Shown here piece by piece: positions 32,452-42,468 of a DNA stretch of 64,000 bases; positions within the stretch are counted from its first letter, which is position 1, and each line of letters begins with the position of its first letter. The translations under genes were made by a program, and so were the position numbers. This stretch comes from Marinibaculum sp040216765. GTDB taxonomy: Bacteria > Pseudomonadota > Alphaproteobacteria > Ferrovibrionales > Ferrovibrionaceae. The stretch is taken from positions 5,711 to 69,710 of the forward strand of contig JAVJON010000062.1 in assembly GCA_040216765.1 (NCBI GenBank). The letters run 5' to 3'. Below the pieces are notes generated by a model, which searched no databases, was not told the DNA's origin, and saw only the letters and a program-made list of their open reading frames with translations.

Positions 32452-33649
32452 GCGGCGCGGCCGGCGGCACGGGCGCCAGGGCGGCTGCCCATTCCGCCCG
32501 CACCGCCGGGTCCCGCTCGGGCGGATCGGCCGGCTGCAACGCCGCCAGGGCGGCCGGGTCGAGATGCTGCGCCAGGGCCCAGACGGCCATCGCCCGGACC
32601 GGGACGGAGAGGTCGCGCAGCAGCGGCCGCAGCGCGGCGACCGCCTCTGCCCGCGCAGGGCCGTCGCCCGGCAGGTTGCCGAGCGCCACGGCGACATTGC
32701 GGACGAACCGGTCGCGGCCGATCCGCTTCACCGCGGTCTTGCGGAACAGCGCGCGGAACCCGGCATCGTCCAGCGCGGCCAGGTCGGCCAGGCGCGGCGC
32801 CTGCAGGGCGGCGCGGGCCTGCAGCGCCAGGTCCGCCGCCCGGGCGGCGAAGCGGTTCCAGGGACAGGCCGCCAGGCAATCGTCGCAGCCATAGATCCGG
32901 TTGCCCATGGCCCGCCGGTAGCGCAGCGGTATCGGGCCGTCCAGTTCGATCGTGAGGTAGGACAGGCAGGCCCGGGCATCCAGCTGGTAGGGCGCCGGGA
33001 AGGCATCGGTCGGGCAGGCGTCCAGGCATCGGCGGCAACTGCCGCAGGCATCGCGGTGCGGCGCATCGGCCGGCAGGTCGAGGTCGGTGTACATCGCGCC
33101 GAGGAACAGCCAGGAGCCCCAGTCGCGGCTGACCAGGTTGGTATGCTTGCCCTGCCAGCCGATGCCGGCGGCCGCCGCCAGCGGCTTCTCCAGCACCGCC
33201 GCGGTATCCACGAAGACCTTGAGCTGGCAGGCGAAGCGCTCCGCGGTCCAGCGCCCGAGGCGCTTCAGCCGCTTTTTCAGCACCTCATGATAATCGTCGC
33301 CCTGGGCGTAGACCGAGATCGCGCCGCGATCCGGGCGGCCGAGGACGGCGCGCGGATCCTCCGCCGGGCCATAGTTGCAGCCGACCATCACGATGCTTTG
33401 CAGGTCGGGCCACATCGCCCGCGGATCGGCGCGCCAGGCGGCCTTGCGCGCCAGCCAGTCCATCTCGCCATGCCGGTCGAGCGCCAGGAAGCTGAGGAAC
33501 CGTTCGGCCGCCGGGCCAAGGGCCTCCGGCCGGGTCACGCCGACCGAATCGAAACCTTCCGCCCGCGCCCGTGCCGCGATGTCCTGCCGGACCGCCGCCG
33601 GGCCGGGTCGGGGCGCCTGCTGCCGCGCCTCAGAAGTCCAGGTCGGCAT
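32435..33649 (-). CDS. queG: epoxyqueuosine reductase
   Basis: Cobalamin- and Fe-S-dependent enzyme that reduces epoxyqueuosine to queuosine in tRNA. The 404 residues show the N-terminal substrate/B12 domain (GFDSVGVTRPEAL, VGCNYGP, DYHEVLKKRLKRL), two [4Fe-4S] motifs CGSCRRCLDACPTDAFP and CDDCLAACPWNRFA, and a C-terminal HEAT-like domain. The first 15 or so residues overlap the GST gene and may not be translated; internal starts are possible but no better ribosome site is seen. Confidence 0.95.
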   Translation of the reverse strand: MPTWTSEARQQAPRPGPAAVRQDIAARARAEGFDSVGVTRPEALGPAAERFLSFLALDRHGEMDWLARKAAWRADPRAMWPDLQSIVMVGCNYGPAEDPRAVLGRPDRGAISVYAQGDDYHEVLKKRLKRLGRWTAERFACQLKVFVDTAAVLEKPLAAAAGIGWQGKHTNLVSRDWGSWLFLGAMYTDLDLPADAPHRDACGSCRRCLDACPTDAFPAPYQLDARACLSYLTIELDGPIPLRYRRAMGNRIYGCDDCLAACPWNRFAARAADLALQARAALQAPRLADLAALDDAGFRALFRKTAVKRIGRDRFVRNVAVALGNLPGDGPARAEAVAALRPLLRDLSVPVRAMAVWALAQHLDPAALAALQPADPPERDPAVRAEWAAALAPVPPAAPLNAPA

Positions 33650-34298
33650 AATGGGCCGGCGGCGACAGGCCGGGCATCTGGTCCGACAGCAGCGGCCGCA
33701 TGCTGGGCCGCGACTTTATCCGGGCATACCAGTCCTTCGCGGCGGGATATTCCTCCCACGGGACATCGCCCAGATAGTCCAGGCAGGACAGGTGTGCCGC
33801 CGCGGCGATATCGGCGACCGACAGCTCGTCCCCCGCCAGCCAGGAGCGCCGCTCGCTGAGCCAGCCGATATAGTCCAGGTGGTAGCGCATGTTGTGGCGG
33901 GCCGCCCGCAGCGCCCCGCTGTCGGGCTCGCCGCGCCGCATCATCCGCTTCATCACCTTTTCCTCCAGCAGAAGGCCGCTGACCTCGTCGGCGAACTTCT
34001 GCTCGAACCAGGCCATCAGGCGCCGCGCCTCTGCCCGCGCATAGGGATCCGTGCCGATCAGCGGGCGCTCGGGATAGACCTCTTCCAGGAACTCGCAGAT
34101 CGGCCAGACCTCGACCACCGGCAGGCCCTGCCCGTCCTGCAGCACCGGGACCGTGCCGGCGGGATTCAAGGACAGGAAGTCCTCCCGCCGCTCCCAGATC
34201 CGCTCCTCCTTCAGGGTGGCGTCGACAGCCTTCTCCGCCAGTGCGATTCGCACCGTGCGGCAGGGTGGGGAAAGCGGGCTGTGATAGAGCGTGATCAT
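33630..34298 (-). CDS. glutathione S-transferase family protein
   Basis: A 222-residue GST with thioredoxin-fold N-terminal domain (ITLYHSPLSPPCRTVRIALAE, where Ser/Cys near 8-13 is the catalytic region, and NPAGTVPVLQDG for glutathione binding) and an all-helical C-terminal domain with LSVADIAAAAHLSCLDYLG. ATG at 34298 begins MITLYHS, the expected first strand. Its end overlaps the queG start by 20 bases, so the two are co-transcribed. Substrate unknown. Confidence 0.92.
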   Translation of the reverse strand: MITLYHSPLSPPCRTVRIALAEKAVDATLKEERIWERREDFLSLNPAGTVPVLQDGQGLPVVEVWPICEFLEEVYPERPLIGTDPYARAEARRLMAWFEQKFADEVSGLLLEEKVMKRMMRRGEPDSGALRAARHNMRYHLDYIGWLSERRSWLAGDELSVADIAAAAHLSCLDYLGDVPWEEYPAAKDWYARIKSRPSMRPLLSDQMPGLSPPAHYADLDF

Positions 34299-34518
34299 GG
34301 CGGGCGCGGCGGATGCTAACGGATCAACGGCCCCGGCAACAGTCCGTTCCTGCAGGGCGGAACGGTTGCAGCGGGATTCTTGCCGGCCGGCCGGCGCTGT
34401 GCGACACAGGAAGCCCGATCCGGGCGGCATCGCCGCCGCTTCCCCACCGCGCGCCCTGCGCGGCCGGGCCCCGCCCGGCCCGCGCCCCGTGACGCCACCC
34501 ACCTGAAGGGATCGTCGT

Positions 34519-35325
34519 GTGACGCTCCTGCATCTCGTCGTCCTGGCCCTTGTCCAGGGCATCACCGAATTCCTGCCGATCTCCTCCTCGGGGCATCTGA
34601 TCCTGATCCCGCTGGTCGCCGACTGGCCCGACCAGGGGCTGGTCCTGGACGTCGCGGTGCATGTCGGCACCCTGCTGGCGGTCATGCTGTATTTCTGGCG
34701 CGACATGCTGGCGATGCTGCTCGGCCTGCTGAACCTGCTGCGCGGCAGGCGGACCGCGGGATCGCGGCTGGTGGCGCTGATCCTGCTGGCCACCGTCCCG
34801 GTGGTGGTGGCCGGGTTCGTCCTGCAGCGGCTGGGCGCGATGGAGGGGCTGCGGACGGTCCTGGTGATCGGCTGGGCGACCCTGGTGTTCGGCATCCTGC
34901 TCTGGCTGGCGGACCAGCTGGGGATGACGATCCGCCGGGTGGAGCATATGTCCGCCCGCGCCGCCTTCCTGATCGGCCTGTCGCAGGTCCTGGCGCTGAT
35001 CCCCGGCACCAGCCGCGCGGGGATCACGATGACCGTTGCCCGCCTGCTGGGGTTCGAGCGCGACGATACGGCGCGCTTCTCGATGCTGCTGTCGATCCCC
35101 ACGATCCTGGCGGCCGGCACCCTCGCCGGCCTGGACCTGGCGCAGGACGGCAATGCCGCGCTCGGCCTTTCGGCGGTCCTGGCGGGGCTGCTTGCCTTCG
35201 GCGCCGCGCTGCTGTCGATCTGGGGCCTGATGTGGTGGCTGCGGCGCGCGACCTATACGCCGTTCGTCCTGTACCGGCTGCTGCTGGGCGGCGCCCTGCT
35301 GGCCTGGGGCTACGGCCTGATCTGA
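34519..35325 (+). CDS. uppP: undecaprenyl-diphosphate phosphatase
   Basis: Recycles the C55 lipid carrier of peptidoglycan and O-antigen synthesis by dephosphorylating undecaprenyl diphosphate. The 268-residue, eight-helix protein has both signature motifs: QGITEFLPISSSGHLIL near the N-terminus and PGTSRAGITMTVARLLG near residue 160. It starts with GTG at 34519, eight bases after GAAGGG, and the normal N-terminus MTLLHLVVLALVQG follows. It is the only gene in this orientation here. Confidence 0.96.
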   Translation: MTLLHLVVLALVQGITEFLPISSSGHLILIPLVADWPDQGLVLDVAVHVGTLLAVMLYFWRDMLAMLLGLLNLLRGRRTAGSRLVALILLATVPVVVAGFVLQRLGAMEGLRTVLVIGWATLVFGILLWLADQLGMTIRRVEHMSARAAFLIGLSQVLALIPGTSRAGITMTVARLLGFERDDTARFSMLLSIPTILAAGTLAGLDLAQDGNAALGLSAVLAGLLAFGAALLSIWGLMWWLRRATYTPFVLYRLLLGGALLAWGYGLI

Positions 35326-35336
35326 CCGGCCCTTGG

Positions 35337-35357
35337 CGCGGGACGCGGGACGCGGGA
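35337..35357. repeat. 3 x 7-bp tandem repeat after uppP
   Basis: CGCGGGA occurs three times in a row between the converging uppP and NDUFA9-like genes. No coding or structural role is evident. Confidence 0.8.
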
Positions 35358-35362
35358 CGGCT

Positions 35363-36328
35363 TCAGGAGAAGCGGGGCGCGATCTTCCGGCCGCCGCGGC
35401 GGTAGCGCATCATGTAGGGCTCGACCGTGCCCTCGACCGGGGTCAGCGCGGCGAGGCCCAGATCGGCGAACCCCTTGGCATCCGCAGGCACGACATTGTC
35501 GGTCTTCAGCAGTTCCACCTGGTCGGCGGTGATCGGCGCATTGGGCAGCAGGCCCGCGATGCTGCCGATCATGGAGGCCAGGCCGAACGGCAGCGGCAGC
35601 AGCAGCGGCCTCCGGCCGGTGACGTCGCGGACCAGTTCCATCAGTTCGCGGAAGCTGTAGATCTGCGGCCCGCCCAGGGCATAGGTCTGGCCCTGCAGGG
35701 CCGGGTTGCGCAGGACCGCCATCACCGCGTCGGCGACATCGCCGACATAGACCGGCTGGAACCGGGTCTCCCCGCCGCCGATCAGCGGCAGGACCGGGAA
35801 GTTCCGGGCCATCCAGCCGAAGCGGTTGAAGAAATCGTCCTCCGGCCCGAAGACGACCGACGGCCGGAAGATCGTGGCGTCGGGATAGACCTCGCGCACC
35901 GCCTGCTCGCCCACCGCCTTGGTCCGGGCATAGCGCGAGGACGAGTCCGGGTCCGCCCCCAGCGCCGACATCTGAACGATGCTGCGCACGCCGGCGGCAT
36001 GCGCGGCCGCGGCGACGGCATGGGCGCCGCGGGCATGCAGCGCCTCGAAGCTTTGCGGGCCGCTGGGACTGAGCACGCCGACATAGTTGACCACCATGTC
36101 GGCGCCCTGCACCGCCTGGGCGACCGAGCGCGGATAGCGGATGTTGCACTGGAGCAGGTCGATCTGCCCCACCACGCCCATCGGCTTCAGGAACAGCCCC
36201 TCGTCGGGCCGGCGCATCGCCACCCGGACACGGGCGCCGTCCTGCACCAGGCGCTGCACCAGGTAGCGGCCCAGGAAGCCGCCGCCGCCGAACACGGTAA
36301 CCAGTCTGTCGCGCATCGGTTTCGTCAT
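35363..36328 (-). CDS. complex I NDUFA9-subunit-family protein (atypical SDR)
   Basis: A 321-residue NAD(P)-binding protein. It starts with RLVTVFGGGGFLGRYLVQRLV (G-x-x-G-x-x-G), has GADMVVNYVGVLSP, MSALGADPDSSSRYARTKA, and FGPEDDFFNRFGWMARNFPVLPL. This is the alphaproteobacterial homologue of mitochondrial NDUFA9, a supernumerary subunit of NADH dehydrogenase that holds NADPH. The nuo operon itself is not in the window, so association with complex I is by family only. Confidence 0.88.
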   Translation of the reverse strand: MTKPMRDRLVTVFGGGGFLGRYLVQRLVQDGARVRVAMRRPDEGLFLKPMGVVGQIDLLQCNIRYPRSVAQAVQGADMVVNYVGVLSPSGPQSFEALHARGAHAVAAAAHAAGVRSIVQMSALGADPDSSSRYARTKAVGEQAVREVYPDATIFRPSVVFGPEDDFFNRFGWMARNFPVLPLIGGGETRFQPVYVGDVADAVMAVLRNPALQGQTYALGGPQIYSFRELMELVRDVTGRRPLLLPLPFGLASMIGSIAGLLPNAPITADQVELLKTDNVVPADAKGFADLGLAALTPVEGTVEPYMMRYRRGGRKIAPRFS

Positions 36329-36490
36329 TTCTCTCCGCCGCTACTGTCGTGACTTTGCGCGGGTGTCGGGCGGACTATACCGGTCGCCGCCGCCGGACCA
36401 AAGCGCGGATCGCCGCAGGTGCGAAACCGCAGCCGGCAGCCGCGCGGCGCACCGCAACGCGGCCAATGCCCGGAATTGCGCAATCTCGAT

Positions 36491-36519
36491 TTGACAAGCG
36501 CAGTTCCGGGAATTAAATA
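36491..36519 (+). promoter_or_regulatory. sigma-70 promoter of tRNA-Leu
   Basis: TTGACA (36491-36496), 17-base spacer, TAAATA (36514-36519): near-consensus. Start of transcription is expected near 36526, about 16 bases before the tRNA. The region is clearly less GC-rich than its surroundings. Confidence 0.8.
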
Positions 36520-36541
36520 CCCGCCTCCATCAAGCCCCGAT

Positions 36542-36628
<87 letters not shown>

Positions 36629-36744
36629 CCTCCCGCTACCCCAGCGGGGCCAGCCGCGCCGCGCGCTGCAACGCCCGGTCCGGAAGGCGCGGGCGGGCCG
36701 GTGCGGGCGTGCCGCCGGCGGCGATCGCCCGGAAGCACCGCAGC

Positions 36745-37383
36745 ATGACCGACACCAGCAAGACCCAGCCGATCATCCATCTGCACCGGGGCGACCTTCC
36801 GCCCGGCCTGAGCTTTCCCGACGGCGTCGCCATCGATACCGAGACGATGGGCCTGAACCCGCATCGCGACAGGCTTTGCCTGGTGCAGCTCTCGGGCGGC
36901 GACAATGTCTGCCATCTGGTGCAGTTCCCGGTGGGCAGCGGCTTCGAGGCGCCCAACCTGACGGCCCTGCTGACCGATCCTGCGGTCCGCAAGCTGTTCC
37001 ATTTCGGCCGCTTCGACATCGCGATGTTGTACCGCTACCTGGGCGTGATCGCCCGCCCGGTCTATTGCACCAAGATCGCCTCGCGCCTGACCCGCACCTA
37101 TACCGACCGGCACAGCCTGAAGGAATTGTGCCGCGAGATCCTGGGGGTCGACCTGTCGAAGCAGGAACAGACGTCCGACTGGGGCGCGGCGGAGCTGACG
37201 CCGAGCCAGCAGGCCTATGCGGCCTCCGACGTTCTGTACCTGCACCGCCTTGCGGCGGAACTGGACCAGCGCCTGGCGCGCGAAGGGCGAACGGCGATCG
37301 CCGAATCCTGCTTCGAGTTCCTGCCGACCCGGTCCGTCCTGGACCTGTCCGGCTGGCCGGATTTCGATATCTTTTCCCACTGA
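36745..37383 (+). CDS. rnd: RNase D-like 3'-5' exonuclease
   Basis: A 212-residue DEDDy exoribonuclease consisting of the catalytic domain only (no HRDC domains), the form usual in alphaproteobacteria. Metal-binding residues are in AIDTETMGLNPH (D31, E33), KLFHFGRFDIAMLYRY and the last motif SQQAYAASDVLYLHRL with its Tyr and Asp. It may trim tRNA or other RNA 3' ends; it lies just after a tRNA gene. ATG at 36745 is chosen; GTG at 36709 would add 12 unlikely residues. Confidence 0.9.
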   Translation: MTDTSKTQPIIHLHRGDLPPGLSFPDGVAIDTETMGLNPHRDRLCLVQLSGGDNVCHLVQFPVGSGFEAPNLTALLTDPAVRKLFHFGRFDIAMLYRYLGVIARPVYCTKIASRLTRTYTDRHSLKELCREILGVDLSKQEQTSDWGAAELTPSQQAYAASDVLYLHRLAAELDQRLAREGRTAIAESCFEFLPTRSVLDLSGWPDFDIFSH

Positions 37384-37546
37384 CCGGACCCTGCGAGCGG
37401 CGGTTTTCCGCGCTTCGCGACAGGATATCGCAGCCCCCGGGCGCCACGACGCCGGGCCGTGGATTGCAATTTGTGTGCATTCGGGCCATATCTGGCACGA
37501 TTTTTGTTTGCATCAACGGGCGCGGAGATCGCGCAGGACCGCCTTC

Positions 37547-38551
37547 ATGAGCGTGCGCGGAACGAGAAGCAGTACAGCCATCCCCGCCACGGCGGCACGG
37601 ATGGACCATATCGCCTCCGCCCGGCGTGTCCTGCGGATGGAGGCGGAGGCGCTGCAGGGCCTGGCCGAGAACCTGGACGAGGTGTTCTCCCAGGTGGTCG
37701 ACCTGCTGGCGGCGGTGCCCGGCCGGGTGATCATTTCCGGCATCGGCAAGAGCGGGCATATCGCCCGCAAGATCGCCGCGACCATGGCCTCCACGGGGAC
37801 CCCTGCGCAGTACGTGCATCCCAACGAGGCCAGCCACGGCGATCTGGGCATGATCACGCCGCAGGACGCCGTGCTCTGCCTGTCGAATTCCGGCGAGAGC
37901 CGCGAACTGACCGACCTGATCAGCCATTCCCGGCGGTTCGGCATCCCGCTGGTCGGCATGGTCCGCCGCCCCGGCTCCACGCTTGCGCAGGAGGCGGACC
38001 TCTACCTGCTGGTCCCGGAATATGCCGAGGCCTGCCCCCTGGGCCTGGCACCGACCACCTCCACGACGATGATGCTGGCGCTGGGCGATGCCCTGGCGAT
38101 CGCCCTCCTGGAGAAGAAGGGCTTCACCACCGACGATTTCCGCGTGCTGCATCCGGGCGGCAAGCTGGGCACCTCGCTGATCCGGGTCGCCGACATCATG
38201 CATGCGGGCGAGGAAATGCCGCTGATCCACAGCGGCGCCACCATGGGCGAGGCGATCCTGGTGATGACGGCGAAGAAGTTCGGCTGCGTCGGGGTCACCG
38301 ACAAGGGCGGCGCCCTGGTCGGCATCGTCACCGATGGCGATCTTCGCCGCGCCATGGGCGACGACCTGCTGCAGCGGCGGGTGGATCAGGTGATGACCCC
38401 CAGGCCCGTGGTGATCCGGCAGCGGGCGCTGGCGGTGGAAGCAATCAACCTGATGAACAGCAAGCCCTGCACCGCCCTTTTCGTGGTGGATGACAGGGTG
38501 CCGGTCGGCTTCCTGGAAATCCACGACTGCCTGCGGGCAGGCGTAAGCTGA
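37547..38551 (+). CDS. kdsD: arabinose-5-phosphate isomerase (KpsF/GutQ family)
   Basis: Converts D-ribulose 5-phosphate to D-arabinose 5-phosphate, the precursor of Kdo in LPS. In 334 residues: SIS domain at about 50-190 with ISGIGKSGHIARKIAATMAS and LSNSGESRELTDL, the conserved THPNEASHGDLGM-like segment (here HPNEASHGDLGM), then two CBS domains (about 205-330) with IVTDGDLRRAMG. It heads a block in which lptC, lptA and lptB follow, tying Kdo synthesis to LPS export. Confidence 0.94.
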   Translation: MSVRGTRSSTAIPATAARMDHIASARRVLRMEAEALQGLAENLDEVFSQVVDLLAAVPGRVIISGIGKSGHIARKIAATMASTGTPAQYVHPNEASHGDLGMITPQDAVLCLSNSGESRELTDLISHSRRFGIPLVGMVRRPGSTLAQEADLYLLVPEYAEACPLGLAPTTSTTMMLALGDALAIALLEKKGFTTDDFRVLHPGGKLGTSLIRVADIMHAGEEMPLIHSGATMGEAILVMTAKKFGCVGVTDKGGALVGIVTDGDLRRAMGDDLLQRRVDQVMTPRPVVIRQRALAVEAINLMNSKPCTALFVVDDRVPVGFLEIHDCLRAGVS

Positions 38552-38576
38552 AGCCCGGCCGGAACCGGAGATCGCA

Positions 38577-39281
38577 ATGGCGCTTCCGAGATTCGGTCCA
38601 GCAACCGGCGGCGATGACGGCGCGTCGCGGACCGCTCGCGAACGGGCCGGCGGCGAGTGGATTCAGCGTGGCGGCGCGGCCGCCCTGCGCGTGGCGACCC
38701 GCCGCAGCCGCTTCGTGAACCTGATGAAGATCGCCCTGCCCGGCCTGGCGATGCTGCTCACCGTCGCGGTGCTGGCCTGGCCGCAGCTGCGGCGCACGAC
38801 GGACGAGTTCCGCCTGTCGTTCAGTTCCCTGGAGGCCGACAACGGCGCCCTGACCATGGCGAAGGCGCGCTATCACGGGGTGGATGCCAAGGGGCAGCCC
38901 TATGTGGTGACAGCCGACAGCGCCACGCAGGACCTGCAGGACCGGGACCGGATCGACCTGACGAACCTGACCGCCGACATCACCACCAACCAGGGCGAGT
39001 GGTTCACCTTGTCCAGCGACAGCGGCATCTATCGCGAGGACACGCAGCGCCTTTTCCTGGCGGGCAATATCACAATCTTTACGGATTTGGGTTACGAGTT
39101 TCATGGCGACAGGGCGGATGTCGACCTGGATGCAGGCACCGTCGCCAGCGATGACATGGTCTGGGGCCAGGGGCCGTTCGGCCTGATCCAGGCCGAGGGC
39201 CTGCGGGCCTATGACGGCGGCGACCGCATCCGGTTCATCAAGAATGTCCATACCACCCTGTACCCCGGCCCGCGGAGCTGA
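38577..39281 (+). CDS. lptC: LPS export ABC transporter periplasmic protein LptC
   Basis: Bitopic protein that takes LPS from LptB2FG and passes it to LptA. It has a 45-residue cytoplasmic N-terminal extension, one TM helix at about 50-70 (MKIALPGLAMLLTVAVLAWP), and a beta-jellyroll periplasmic domain of about 160 residues with the LptC pattern ARYHGVDAKGQPYVVTAD and FLAGNITIFTDLGYEFHGD. CGGAGA lies six bases before the ATG. Nine bases separate it from lptA. Confidence 0.9.
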   Translation: MALPRFGPATGGDDGASRTARERAGGEWIQRGGAAALRVATRRSRFVNLMKIALPGLAMLLTVAVLAWPQLRRTTDEFRLSFSSLEADNGALTMAKARYHGVDAKGQPYVVTADSATQDLQDRDRIDLTNLTADITTNQGEWFTLSSDSGIYREDTQRLFLAGNITIFTDLGYEFHGDRADVDLDAGTVASDDMVWGQGPFGLIQAEGLRAYDGGDRIRFIKNVHTTLYPGPRS

Positions 39282-39290
39282 CCCAGGACA

Positions 39291-39872
39291 ATGCGCTGCA
39301 CGTTTCCCAGACGACGACCGGATGTCCGCCGCACCGGGCTGGCCGCCGCTTCCGCCTGTGCCCTGCTGCTAGCGGTCGCGGCGCCGGCTGCCGCGCAGCT
39401 CGGCACCGGCAACCATGACAGCTCGCAGCCGATCGAGGTGATCTCGGACGCGCTGGAGGTGCAGCAGGCGAAGAACCTGGCGATCTTCACCGGCAATGTG
39501 GATGCGATCCAGGGCGACATGCGGCTGCGGGCCGATCGGCTGACCGTCCACTACCGCAACAACGAGCAGGCCGAGGCCCAGGCCGAGGCTGCCGGCGCGG
39601 CCGCGGGCGGCGCGATCACCAAGATCGTCGCCGAGGGCCAAGTCTTCGTCTCCTCGCCCAAGGAGACCGGCCAGGGCGATACCGGCGTCTATGACGTGGA
39701 GGCACAGACCGTGGTCCTGGAGGGCAAGGAGGTGGTGCTGACCCAGGGCGACAACGTGATCCGCGGCACCCGGGCCGTGATGGACCTGGCGACCGGACGA
39801 AGCGTCGTCCAGACCAAGCCCGGCGGCCGCGTGCGCGGCCTGTTCGTGCCCAACCAGGGGCAGAAGCAGTAG
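39291..39872 (+). CDS. lptA: LPS transport protein LptA
   Basis: A 193-residue periplasmic bridge protein for LPS. A signal peptide (about 1-36, ending AAPAAA) precedes an OstA-type beta-jellyroll: SSQPIEVISDALEVQQAKNL, FTGNVDAIQGDMRLRADRLTV, and VLTQGDNVIRGTRAVMDLATG. A charged EQAEAQAEAAGAAAGG loop in the middle is longer than in E. coli. It ends two bases before the longer lptB frame. Confidence 0.92.
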   Translation: MRCTFPRRRPDVRRTGLAAASACALLLAVAAPAAAQLGTGNHDSSQPIEVISDALEVQQAKNLAIFTGNVDAIQGDMRLRADRLTVHYRNNEQAEAQAEAAGAAAGGAITKIVAEGQVFVSSPKETGQGDTGVYDVEAQTVVLEGKEVVLTQGDNVIRGTRAVMDLATGRSVVQTKPGGRVRGLFVPNQGQKQ

Positions 39873-39928
39873 ATATGGCCAACCGCCCGGACAGCAGGAC
39901 CGGCCGGCAGGCCGACGAGGAGAGCCAG

Positions 39929-40687
<759 letters not shown>

Positions 40688-40707
40688 CGCCGGGACGGGC
40701 AAAGGTC

Positions 40708-42267
40708 ATGGCGCTCAGTCCCCGCCTGGAACTCCGCCAGAGTCAGACTCTGGTCATGACGCCGCAGCTGCAGCAGGCGATCAAGCTGCTGCAGCTCAAC
40801 AACATGGAACTGACCGCCTTCGTCGAACAGGAGCTGGAGCGCAATCCGCTGCTGGAGCGGAGTTCGACCGAAGAAGGCGCCGGCGACGACCTGGACCGCC
40901 ATGTCAACGGGGCGGAGCCGGAAGACCCGACCCTGGCACGGGACAGCCGGCTGGAAAGCCTGCGCCTGGACGACGACAAGCCGCCGACCCAGGCGGCGCA
41001 GAGCTCCATGGATACCGACTACGACAACACCTTCACCAATGACAGCGCCGGCGACAGCCCGGAGGCGCAGGCCGGCGGCGAGGGCGACCCGGTCGGCTAT
41101 TCCGCCAGCACCGTCTATGGCACCGGCGGGTCGACGCGCTTCGAGGATTCCGACCAGCGGCTGGAAAACGCCCTGGGCGACCATGTCAGCCTGACCGAGC
41201 ATGTCCTGCGGCAGCTGCACCTGCTGCCCCTGGGCGGCGTGGAGCAGGCGATCGCGCTGCAGCTTGTCGGCGCGCTGGACGAGGCGGGCTATGTCGGCGA
41301 GCCGCTGGCGGAAGTGGCCGAGCGGCTGAACTGCCCCCTGGACCGGGTCGAGGCGGTCCTTCTGGTGCTGCAGGGGGTCGACCCGGCAGGCCTGTTCGCC
41401 CGTTCGCTCAAGGAATGCCTGGCCCTGCAGCTCAAGGAGCTGGACCGGCTGGATCCCGCCATGGCCTGCCTGCTGGACAATCTGGAGCTGCTGGCGCGGC
41501 ACGAATTGCCGCAGCTGATGCGGCTGTGCGGCGTCGATGGCGAGGACATGGCCGACATGATCCAGGAGCTGCGCCGCCTGAACCCGAAGCCCGGCCTGGC
41601 CTTCCTGTCGGAGACGGTGCAGACCGTCGTGCCGGACATTTTCGTGCGTCGCGGCCGGGACGGCGCCTGGGTCGTCGAACTGAACAGCGACACCCTGCCC
41701 CGGGTGCTGGTCAACATGCGGTACTTCCGCCGGGTCAGCCACGGCACGGCGGACCGGGAGCAGAAGGCCTGGATCTCCGACCAGCTCAATTCCGCCAACT
41801 GGCTGGTGAAGTCGCTGGACCAGCGCGCCAACACGATCCTGAAGGTGGCCAGCGAGATCGTCCGCCAGCAGGATGCCTTCCTGGCCCATGGCGTCCAGCA
41901 TCTGCGGCCGCTGAACCTGAAGGCGGTCGCCGAGGCGATCGGCATGCATGAGAGCACCGTCAGCCGGGTGACCGCCAACAAGTACCTGGCAAGCCCGCGC
42001 GGCATCTACGAGCTGAAGTATTTCTTCACCGCGGCCATCCAGGCGGTGGACGGCGGCGCGGCCCTGTCGGCGGAGGCGGTCCGCCACCGGATCCGCACCT
42101 TGATCGACGCCGAGCCGCCCACCGAGATCCTGTCCGACGACCGCATCGTGGAGCTGCTCCATGCCGCAGGCGTGGATATCGCCCGGCGGACCGTAGCCAA
42201 ATACCGCGAGGCCATGGGAATCGCCTCCTCGGTGCAGCGCCGCCGGCAGAAGCGCATGCGTGCGTGA
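40708..42267 (+). CDS. rpoN: RNA polymerase sigma-54 factor
   Basis: A 519-residue sigma factor for -24/-12 promoters, dependent on AAA+ activators. Region I is MALSPRLELRQSQTLVMTPQ and following QLQQAIKLLQLNNMEL; region II is an acidic linker (about 50-140, with a DTDYDNTFTNDSAGD stretch); region III contains core-binding and HTH parts; the RpoN box ARRTVAKYRE is intact near the C-terminus. It follows lptB by 20 bases and precedes hpf and ptsN, the widely conserved order. Confidence 0.97.
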   Translation: MALSPRLELRQSQTLVMTPQLQQAIKLLQLNNMELTAFVEQELERNPLLERSSTEEGAGDDLDRHVNGAEPEDPTLARDSRLESLRLDDDKPPTQAAQSSMDTDYDNTFTNDSAGDSPEAQAGGEGDPVGYSASTVYGTGGSTRFEDSDQRLENALGDHVSLTEHVLRQLHLLPLGGVEQAIALQLVGALDEAGYVGEPLAEVAERLNCPLDRVEAVLLVLQGVDPAGLFARSLKECLALQLKELDRLDPAMACLLDNLELLARHELPQLMRLCGVDGEDMADMIQELRRLNPKPGLAFLSETVQTVVPDIFVRRGRDGAWVVELNSDTLPRVLVNMRYFRRVSHGTADREQKAWISDQLNSANWLVKSLDQRANTILKVASEIVRQQDAFLAHGVQHLRPLNLKAVAEAIGMHESTVSRVTANKYLASPRGIYELKYFFTAAIQAVDGGAALSAEAVRHRIRTLIDAEPPTEILSDDRIVELLHAAGVDIARRTVAKYREAMGIASSVQRRRQKRMRA

Positions 42268-42319
42268 TCCGGCGCGGCAGGCCGGAATCCCGCAGATCCG
42301 CGCCGCCGCGGCGCGTGCA

Positions 42320-42352
42320 TTGACCCTTTGGACGGTCCCCCATAGTGTCCCG
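42320..42352 (+). promoter_or_regulatory. possible promoter of hpf
   Basis: TTGACC (42320-42325) is followed by CATAGTGT at 42341; with TAGTGT as the -10 the spacing is 17. It lies in the 201-base gap between rpoN and hpf. The -10 match is poor, so this is tentative. Confidence 0.3.
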
Positions 42353-42468
42353 CGCGCTTGATCGCCCGGGCAGCCCGGCTCATCATCGCCGGATGCCGCA
42401 GGGTGCAGCTGTCGCCAATGCAGCTGCGGTCGGGGCGGCCCGTCGCCGACCAGCCTGGTAGGATCAGA

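Noticed and set aside
37489..37514. TGGCACG ... TTGTTTGC before kdsD as a sigma-54 promoter.
   Set aside because: The GG and GC elements are not ten bases apart; at the correct distance the sequence reads GT, so it fails the -24/-12 rule.
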